Positions 5,384 through 10,110 of a stretch of DNA of 10,110 nucleotides are shown here, one piece after another. Source of the DNA: Bacillota bacterium (lineage in GTDB: Bacteria; Bacillota; Clostridia; Peptostreptococcales; Anaerovoracaceae). The DNA lies in assembly GCA_017534025.1 (NCBI GenBank), contig JAFWDF010000054.1, positions 1 to 10,110 of the forward strand, given 5' to 3'. Below the pieces are notes generated by a model. That model saw nothing but the letters and a program-made list of their open reading frames with translations, made no database searches and was not told where the DNA came from. Each line of letters begins with the position of its first letter. Positions within the stretch are counted from its first letter, which is position 1. Both the position numbers and the translations under genes were made by a program.

Positions 5384-6892
5384 ATGAAAAAAAATCTCAG
5401 TATTATTCTTGTGATCATGATGTTAATGACGATGATCGGCGCTGTGATAGGATGCGGCCCGGATAAGGCCGAAGCCGATGAGATTTTCACAGGCGTTCTG
5501 GTTGACGCGCAGGGGAACACAATTGTCGTCAGAGGCGACACGGAAACAATGTTGTTTGAAACAACCGATACAACCGTATACGAGCTCAATGATCAGGCGG
5601 AACTCTGCGTAGGTGATATTGTGGAAGCAAGTTACCACAAAGGGGAAGATGCTTTTATAGCGGATACCGTCCGCCTGGTTCAGCATAAAGAATCGGCACT
5701 GGTATTTGGCGGTGAGGTGACAGAGCTGGAAAAAACCTATCTGACGGTGCAGTCCCAGAGCCTGACCGCGGTGTTCCTTTATGATGAAGCAACGAAGATA
5801 GTAGGAGATCTGTCCAAGGGCGATACGGTTACGGTCACTTACGAGGGCAATATCAGTGAAAATCCGAAGGCTGTCAGCATCGTTGTAGTAAAAGAGAAAC
5901 AGGAAATCGAACAGAAAAGTATTCACGGAACGGTTTCCGAAGTAGGGGCTACCAGCGTTGTGATCAGTATTGACTCCGCGCATGCTGCCAGATTCCATAT
6001 TAATTCGGACACGACTTACAGCGGCGATGATACCAAAATGCAGATCGGCGATGAAGTCACACTGATTTATACCGGCTCTGTCGGTTCGGACCCGGTTGCC
6101 GTTTCCGTAAAAATCAAGCGGCAGCAGCAGAAGAAATACTATGTTCTGGACGGGATCATCGAAAAGGTTTCCAATAAGAATATCGTAGTCAGAGCTTCCA
6201 AGAAGGCCTATACCTTCGATCTCGGCAAGGATACAAAAATCCAGAATCCGGATTTCCTGAAACCGGGCCACCGCACTACCATTACTTATACCGGCGAGCT
6301 GGGCAAGAATCCGGTTGCCATGTCCATTTTCTGTTCCAAGGATATAGCAAAGGACAGCGCCATCAAGAAGGATGAAGCGAAAAAGGACGAGGCTAAGAAG
6401 GACGAGCCAAAGAAGGAAGATTCCGCAAAACCGGCTGATTCTGACAAGAAAGATGAGACCAAACCGGATGAATCCGCAGAACCGTCCGGCGACACTTCCG
6501 GCGGCGATGAGGCTGCACCGGCAGGCGAAGACACTACACCGGCTGAAGAAGATACGGCTCCGGCCGATGAAGATACGGCACCAGCAGACGAAGAGACCGC
6601 TCCGGATGATTCCAAACCGGATGACGAATCCGATGCCAAAGATGGGGAAGCCGGGCCTGCTCCGGCACCGGTCGTTATTAAAGCGAAAGGCGAGGTTGCA
6701 GCGTGGACCGACGATAGCTGCAATCTGAAAGTAGAAGGCGGCACAATCATTAAACTGGACATCACAGAAGCAGCGATTTCCGGCGGATACGTTCCGCAGG
6801 AAGGCGATCAGGTCATTTTCACTTATGATAAGGACAACATGAAGCTGATTGATATTCAGCTTGAATACCGTCCGGTGGAAGTGACTGAATAA
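5384..6892 (+). CDS. Multi-domain lipoprotein with five beta-rich repeats and a charged linker
   Basis: This 502-residue protein begins with a lipoprotein signal: MKKN, a hydrophobic stretch and the lipobox VIGC with C24 as the lipidated residue, so it should be anchored on the outer face of the membrane. It then carries four repeats of about 72-75 residues, beginning near G37, G109, G182 and G257. They share a pattern: G-x-V/I start, a V-V/T-V strand, an F/Y strand, a T-x-Y/I turn, G-D-x-V-x-x-x-Y-x-G and a closing A-V-S/D-x-V. A low-complexity linker (about 324-432) moves from KKDEA repeats to four heptads of the EDTAPAD type. A fifth copy follows from about G436. I do not recognise a named family; the units look like small beta-barrels (DUF5666/OB-like is a guess). 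ATG 5384 is chosen because GGAGGTG lies 9 bases upstream; GTG 5372 would add four residues. The function may be envelope scaffolding or ligand binding. Confidence 0.8.
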   Translation: MKKNLSIILVIMMLMTMIGAVIGCGPDKAEADEIFTGVLVDAQGNTIVVRGDTETMLFETTDTTVYELNDQAELCVGDIVEASYHKGEDAFIADTVRLVQHKESALVFGGEVTELEKTYLTVQSQSLTAVFLYDEATKIVGDLSKGDTVTVTYEGNISENPKAVSIVVVKEKQEIEQKSIHGTVSEVGATSVVISIDSAHAARFHINSDTTYSGDDTKMQIGDEVTLIYTGSVGSDPVAVSVKIKRQQQKKYYVLDGIIEKVSNKNIVVRASKKAYTFDLGKDTKIQNPDFLKPGHRTTITYTGELGKNPVAMSIFCSKDIAKDSAIKKDEAKKDEAKKDEPKKEDSAKPADSDKKDETKPDESAEPSGDTSGGDEAAPAGEDTTPAEEDTAPADEDTAPADEETAPDDSKPDDESDAKDGEAGPAPAPVVIKAKGEVAAWTDDSCNLKVEGGTIIKLDITEAAISGGYVPQEGDQVIFTYDKDNMKLIDIQLEYRPVEVTE

Positions 6893-6928
6893 CAACCGGT
6901 CGTACGACAAATTTTAATGATCATGTAA

Positions 6929-6984
6929 GGGGCTGTGGAAAGCCGGGTTGTATCCCGTGCCGTTTCACAGCCCCGATTCTATTG
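6929..6984 (+). terminator. Intrinsic terminator after the lipoprotein gene
   Basis: GGGGCTGTG (6929-6937) pairs perfectly with CACAGCCCC (6966-6974). The stem continues with AAA/TTT past one bulged G, and an inner CGGG/CCCG can close the loop. GATTCTATTG follows, so the T-tract is weak but the stem is strong. It starts 37 bases after the lipoprotein stop, directly before the next promoter. Confidence 0.7.
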
Positions 6985-7010
6985 TGATGAGGGTTTGTTA
7001 ATGCTATGAT
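6982..7010 (+). promoter_or_regulatory. Sigma-A-type promoter with extended -10
   Basis: The -35 TTGTGA (6982-6987) and the -10 TATGAT (7005-7010) are 17 bases apart, and TGC immediately precedes the -10, making an extended -10. It lies just after the terminator hairpin and about 50 bases before the phosphoesterase ATG. It probably drives both the phosphoesterase and the patatin genes. Confidence 0.65.
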
Positions 7011-7061
7011 AGAAGCAGCTAAAGACCGGAAGACAGGGATCCATCGGGAGAGTGGAAGCAA

Positions 7062-7805
7062 ATGAGTTTATATGCAATCGGTGATTTGCATCTGCATTTT
7101 CAGTCCGAATTGAAATCGCAGCGGCAGATGAAGGACCGGCTCTGGAAAAACCATGAGGAAAAATTCCGCAGAAACTGTGAAAAGATGATTGCGGATGAGG
7201 ATACACTGGTGCTGGTCGGCGATCACAGCTGGGGAAAAAAGCTGGCGGAATGCGAGCAGGATCTGCAGTACATCTGTGATCTGCCTGGACGAAAAGTTCT
7301 GACCAGAGGCAACCACGATATGTTCTGGGACGCCGGAAAAACCGAAAAACTGAATGCGCTTTACCAGCCCCGGCTGACATTTTTGCAGGATAATTATGTT
7401 CCTTACGAAGAGTACGCGCTGGTAGGTACGAAGGGATTCACCTTTGAAGGGCCTTTTTTTCTGGACAAGCGCGGGCGCATCACAGGCTGGGACGAGGAAA
7501 AGGAAACGCACGCGAAACAACTGGTGGAGCGGGAGCTGCAGCGGCTGCGTACATCCTTCGAAGCCGCGAGGGCAGACGGGTACCAGAAGTTCATCATGTT
7601 TGTCCATTATCCGCCTACCAACATTCTGGAAGAACGCAGCGGCTTCACGGATATGGCCGAAGAATACGGCGCGGAGCAGGTGATTTACGCCCACAGTCAT
7701 GGCGAGCACCGGTTCCACGACAGCATACAGGGAGAGTTCCGCGGAAGAATATACCGGCTGGTTTCCGGCGATTACCTGCGGTGGAAACCGCTGCGCATAC
7801 TGTAA
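7062..7805 (+). CDS. Calcineurin-like metallophosphoesterase
   Basis: This 247-residue protein has the full set of metal-binding motifs of the calcineurin-like phosphoesterase fold: GDLH (D8, H10), GDHSW (D54), GNHD (N84, H85), VHYPP (H182) and AHSHG (H211, H213). It should bind two metal ions and cleave a phosphomonoester or phosphodiester in the cytoplasm; there is no signal peptide. The GD-x-SW and RGNHD context resembles the uncharacterised single-domain phosphatases common in Clostridia, where GDISW is more usual than GDHSW and GH-x-H replaces AHSH. The substrate is unknown. The binding site before the ATG is only fair (GGGAG, 11 bases away). The patatin gene begins 51 bases after the stop without a convincing terminator, suggesting cotranscription. 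Confidence 0.88.
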   Translation: MSLYAIGDLHLHFQSELKSQRQMKDRLWKNHEEKFRRNCEKMIADEDTLVLVGDHSWGKKLAECEQDLQYICDLPGRKVLTRGNHDMFWDAGKTEKLNALYQPRLTFLQDNYVPYEEYALVGTKGFTFEGPFFLDKRGRITGWDEEKETHAKQLVERELQRLRTSFEAARADGYQKFIMFVHYPPTNILEERSGFTDMAEEYGAEQVIYAHSHGEHRFHDSIQGEFRGRIYRLVSGDYLRWKPLRIL

Positions 7806-7810
7806 TCATT

Positions 7811-7823
7811 CCCGGAATCCGGG
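7811..7823 (+). other. Short GC hairpin between phosphoesterase and patatin genes
   Basis: CCCGG, loop AAT and CCGGG form a perfect 5-base GC stem just after the phosphoesterase stop. ACATTCTGAC follows with no T-run, so it is more likely a processing or stability element, or chance, than a terminator. Confidence 0.3.
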
Positions 7824-7856
7824 ACATTCTGACGGCAAACGGACAGGAGGATTAAT

Positions 7857-8714
7857 TTGAATACAAGTCTTATAATGGAGGGCGGCGCGATGCGGGGCAT
7901 GTTTACCTGCGGCGTGATGGACGTCCTGCTGGAAAATGACGTAACATTTGACGGATCCGCCGGCATCTCGGCCGGCGCGGTATTCGGCTGCAATTACAAG
8001 TCCCGTCAGATCGGCCGGCCGATACGTTATAACATGAAATACTGCAGGGATCCGCGTTACTGCAGCATCCGTTCGCTGATTAAGACCGGCGACCTGTACG
8101 GAGCGGATTTCTGCTATCATGAAGTGCCGGAACGTCTGGACATCTTTGATACAGAAACATTCCGGAACAATCCGATGAAATTCTATGTCGGCGCGACGGA
8201 TGCCGACACAGGGAAAGCCGTATTCCATCTCTGTAAGGACGGCGGTCCTGAGGACATTGAATGGATGCGTGCCTCTGCATCCATGCCGGTCCTGTCCCGG
8301 GTCGTAACGATCGGCAGCAATAACCTGCTCGACGGGGGAATGGTGTGTTCCGTACCGTTTAAATTTATGGAGAGCATCGGTTATGACAGAAATGTCATCG
8401 TATTGACACAGCCAAAGGGGTATCGCAAAAAGAAGAGCTCGATTCTACCGATCATCCGGCTGGCGATGCGCCGGTATCCGGCCATGATTCATGCCATGGA
8501 AGTGCGCCATATTGTATATAACGAGCAGATGGTAGAGATCGACGAGCGTGAAGCGTCCGGCCGGTCACTGGTCGTACGTCCGCCGGAAGCGCTGGGTATC
8601 AGCCGCACGGAAAACAATCCGGACGAGCTGAAACGTGTGTATGAAATCGGCCGGGCGGAAGCAGAGAGACGTCTTCCGGACATCCAGGCCTTCCTGGCCG
8701 GGAAAGACAATTAA
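7857..8714 (+). CDS. Patatin-like phospholipase, YjjU-like
   Basis: This 285-residue patatin-fold hydrolase has an oxyanion-hole segment, EGGAMRG (8-14), a nucleophile elbow GISAG with S38, and a catalytic aspartate in LDGGM (D159), giving the Ser-Asp dyad of the family. The N terminus running straight into EGGAMRGMFTCGVMDVL resembles the E. coli YjjU group, which often carries a C-terminal DUF6363-type region; residues about 230-280 fit that position. It is expected to hydrolyse acyl esters of phospholipids or related lipids. It has no signal peptide, so the cytoplasm or inner membrane face is likely. TTG 7857 is chosen because AGGAGG lies 6 bases upstream; an in-frame ATG at 7875 would place the start just before the oxyanion motif and lacks such spacing. 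Confidence 0.88.
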   Translation: MNTSLIMEGGAMRGMFTCGVMDVLLENDVTFDGSAGISAGAVFGCNYKSRQIGRPIRYNMKYCRDPRYCSIRSLIKTGDLYGADFCYHEVPERLDIFDTETFRNNPMKFYVGATDADTGKAVFHLCKDGGPEDIEWMRASASMPVLSRVVTIGSNNLLDGGMVCSVPFKFMESIGYDRNVIVLTQPKGYRKKKSSILPIIRLAMRRYPAMIHAMEVRHIVYNEQMVEIDEREASGRSLVVRPPEALGISRTENNPDELKRVYEIGRAEAERRLPDIQAFLAGKDN

Positions 8715-8727
8715 CAGCTGCGGGCCG

Positions 8728-8818
8728 CGAGTATAAGTTCTGCGGCGGCACAAGAAAATAAGTCCTGCTACGACGAGAGAAAATAAGTCCTGCAGCGAAG
8801 CGAGAAAAAAGGAGAAAG
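8728..8818. repeat. 25-base tandem repeat upstream of the Spx/ArsC-like gene
   Basis: AGAAAATAAGTCCTGC occurs identically at 8753-8768 and 8778-8793, a 25-base period. A diverged copy (12 of 16 bases matching) sits at 8728-8743. A decayed fourth copy at 8803-8818 retains the AGAAAA start and contains the ribosome binding site (AAGGAG) of the next gene. The 25-base period is not a multiple of three, so the array is not shaped by coding. Confidence 0.75.
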
Positions 8819-8821
8819 AAC

Positions 8822-9175
8822 ATGTTGAAAGTATATTGCTACAGCCGTTGTACAACCTGCAAAAAAGCCCTGAAATGGCTGGATGAAAACGGCATCGAGC
8901 ACGAAGTCATTGACATTAAAACCGATCATCCGGATGAACAGACCCTGCGGGAATATTACGCAAAGAGCGGTCTTCCGCTGAAGCGCTTTTTCAACACGAG
9001 CGGTATTCCGTACCGTGAGATGGGCCTGTCCAAAAAGCTTCCGGATATGAGCGAAGACGAACAGCTCGCCCTGCTGGCCACGAACGGTATGCTGGTCAAG
9101 CGGCCGCTGGTGGTCGGGGATGATTTTGTCCTGACCGGATTCAAAGAGCAGGAGTGGGTGGAGAAGATGAAATAA
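8822..9175 (+). CDS. Spx/ArsC-family thioredoxin-fold protein
   Basis: This 117-residue protein has the arsenate reductase/Spx fold. It shows a redox CTTC motif (C10, C13) after the first strand, FFNTSGIPYREMGLS in the middle and a conserved R94-P95 (KRPLVV) near the end. These match the 'arsenate reductase family' group that includes YffB- and YusI-like proteins. True Spx regulators are longer (about 131 residues) and bind RNA polymerase; this one is shorter, so a redox or glutathione/thiol-dependent role is as likely as a regulatory one. No ars genes are nearby, so arsenate resistance is not supported. The ribosome binding site AAGGAG lies 7 bases before the ATG, within the last decayed copy of the upstream tandem repeat. 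Confidence 0.87.
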   Translation: MLKVYCYSRCTTCKKALKWLDENGIEHEVIDIKTDHPDEQTLREYYAKSGLPLKRFFNTSGIPYREMGLSKKLPDMSEDEQLALLATNGMLVKRPLVVGDDFVLTGFKEQEWVEKMK

Positions 9176-9224
9176 TATTATTCTGTGTAATTCAGGCAGG
9201 CATAGACGGCATGATTCCAGGGGG

Positions 9225-9243
9225 GATGCGGAACATCTTTTTT
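9225..9243 (+). terminator. Weak candidate terminator between convergent genes
   Basis: GATG (9225-9228), a 5-base loop and CATC (9234-9237) are followed by six Ts (9238-9243). The stem is only four pairs, but the T-run and its position 50 bases after the Spx/ArsC-like stop fit a terminator. The opposing gene ends 16 bases further on. Confidence 0.3.
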
Positions 9244-9258
9244 ACGGTGGGAGCATGT

Positions 9259-9981
9259 TCATCCTGATTCATTTCTCACACTAATAAGAAGACCGTTTTT
9301 TGCCGTCACAAGCTTATACTGCTCCGCGATGGGGCTCTTATCTCCGACAATGCAGTAGTCACAGCAGTTTGAAGTTGCGCAGGTGCCTTCCCGGATCAAC
9401 GCTGCGTGGATCGCCTGCATGGCCAGATGGTCGCAGTTACAAAAGACCGGCAGCACGTCCTCCATGTGATGGCGCCTGGCAAACTCTGCATTGGGGCACT
9501 GGGTAAAGCTGTAGCGGATGATGCCGTTCTCTTTGTCGTAAGAGCTGCTGCCCATGCGGAAGGACTCCGGGAACATTTTGATCTCCCTGACCCGGATATC
9601 GTTGGCTTTTTTAAAAATCTTACTGGCCAGCCTGTTGTCCGGCCTCCGGTTCAGATCGAACACCTTGCCCATCAAGTCAAACGATCCGAAAAAACTCTGA
9701 TAGATGTCCTGCTGCACTTCTTCAAGGGGCGGTTTTTCCGGAATGACCGCGTACCAGGCAAAGATCAGGATCGGGTCGTAGATGCTGGCGGTGATCTTCA
9801 TGTCCTTCAGCGCCGGCTCGTCCTTTAAGTATTCGCAGTACTGAAGCTGCACCTTCTCCCACAGCTTGACAGCGATTTTTTCATCGTAATAACGGTGCAG
9901 GAGCTTCTGCACACACTTTTTGGCGTTCTTTGAGTACACCTTGTGTTTTGTCCTGTCGATCGGCAGGTCTTTTTCTTTCAT
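9259..9981 (-). CDS. L-2-amino-thiazoline-4-carboxylic acid (ATC) hydrolase family protein
   Basis: This protein has 240 residues from ATG 9981. The C-terminal half resembles the ATC-hydrolase family: FTQCPNAEFARRH (C162), then a CNCDHLAM segment (C181, C183, D184, H185), then a Cys-rich stretch NCCDYCIVGDKS (C206, C207, C210, D214). Founding members in Pseudomonas open the thiazoline ring of L-ATC to a carbamoyl-cysteine on the way to L-cysteine; many Clostridia homologues are uncharacterised, so this substrate is inference. The N-terminal part (1-150) is helical and Lys-rich with no clear motif. ATG 9981 is chosen because AAGGAG (complement of 9991-9996) lies 9 bases upstream; ATG 10017 would add 12 residues and overlap the upstream gene. 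It is probably cotranscribed with that gene, whose stop is 14 bases away. Confidence 0.75.
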   Translation of the reverse strand: MKEKDLPIDRTKHKVYSKNAKKCVQKLLHRYYDEKIAVKLWEKVQLQYCEYLKDEPALKDMKITASIYDPILIFAWYAVIPEKPPLEEVQQDIYQSFFGSFDLMGKVFDLNRRPDNRLASKIFKKANDIRVREIKMFPESFRMGSSSYDKENGIIRYSFTQCPNAEFARRHHMEDVLPVFCNCDHLAMQAIHAALIREGTCATSNCCDYCIVGDKSPIAEQYKLVTAKNGLLISVRNESG

Positions 9982-9995
9982 GCCCCGAAACTCCT

Positions 9996-10109
9996 TTACT
10001 TCTTGCAGCAGAAGCATCCGATTCCTTCCACCGCCGTGACTACGGCCTCCTTATAAAGGCCGGAAAGCCTGGTCCGGAGACTTTGCTTTGTCTCATAAGG
10101 CGGGGTGAA
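9996..10109 (-). CDS. C-terminal end of an unidentified protein (partial)
   Basis: On the minus strand an open frame enters from the right edge and stops at TAA (complement of 9996-9998), giving 37 residues. The visible part contains PPYETKQSLRTRLSGLYKEA and ends GIGCFCCKK, a cluster of three Cys before two Lys. The stop overlaps the ribosome binding site of the ATC-hydrolase-family gene, so the two form an operon. I do not recognise the family. The evidence that it is coding is the open frame and the tight join to the next gene's binding site. Confidence 0.5.
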   Translation of the reverse strand, partial: FTPPYETKQSLRTRLSGLYKEAVVTAVEGIGCFCCKK

Positions 10110-10110
10110 A

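Noticed and set aside
5423..6910. A 495-residue open frame on the minus strand opposite the lipoprotein gene.
   Set aside because: It is an antisense shadow: its sequence is Phe/Ile/Arg/Cys-rich with no domain pattern, while the plus-strand frame has a promoter, binding site, signal peptide, repeats and a terminator.
8728..8818. Possible CRISPR-like array.
   Set aside because: The units are directly tandem with a 25-base period and no unique spacers, and two of the four copies are decayed.
8822..9175. Arsenate resistance gene (arsC).
   Set aside because: The fold matches, but no other ars genes are present and the sequence fits the broader Spx/YffB-like group better.
9406..9828. A 140-residue plus-strand frame opposite the ATC-hydrolase-family gene.
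   Set aside because: The minus-strand frame carries recognisable family motifs and a good binding site; the plus frame has neither.

Overview
The window looks like chromosomal DNA from a Clostridia-type Firmicute, most likely Lachnospiraceae. This is inference, resting on strong AGGAGG-type ribosome binding sites, several TTG starts behind good binding sites, moderate-to-high GC with AT-rich intergenic promoters, and gene families common in that group (BTAD-type regulator tail, Sel1 protein, EF-P-reductase-like SDR, YjjU-like patatin, Spx/ArsC-like protein, ATC-hydrolase family). No rRNA, tRNA, CRISPR array, transposase or phage gene was seen.

Layout. (1) 1-2747, plus strand: the tail of a probable BTAD transcriptional activator, an AT-rich degenerate hexamer repeat, a cytoplasmic Sel1-repeat protein and, one base later, an MFS efflux-type transporter. 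(2) 2748-3713: a 228-base gap holding four alternating TGGACAA boxes, then an SDR reductase whose active-site region resembles EF-P 5-aminopentanone reductase. (3) 3795-5177: a minus-strand hotdog thioesterase and a plus-strand EamA/DMT permease, divergent with only 18 bases between start codons; the permease has a nonapeptide repeat in its N-terminal tail. (4) 5178-6974: a strong promoter with its -10 inside a perfect AT palindrome, a possible leader peptide, a 502-residue lipoprotein with five beta-rich repeats and a Lys/Glu-to-Pro/Ala/Glu linker, and a clear terminator hairpin. (5) 6982-8714: a promoter with an extended -10, a metallophosphoesterase and a YjjU-like patatin, probably one transcription unit. 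(6) 8715-9175: a 25-base tandem repeat leading into the ribosome binding site of a small Spx/ArsC-like thioredoxin-fold protein. (7) 9259-10110, minus strand: an ATC-hydrolase-family protein and, just upstream, the tail of an unidentified gene ending in a Cys cluster.

The genes do not form one obvious pathway. The window reads as short independent transcription units: transport (MFS, DMT), small-molecule or lipid hydrolysis (thioesterase, patatin, phosphoesterase, ATC hydrolase), redox (SDR, Spx/ArsC-like) and an envelope lipoprotein. No defence system or biosynthetic cluster could be supported. The most unusual material is the five-repeat lipoprotein with its leader region and several non-coding or N-terminal repeat arrays.
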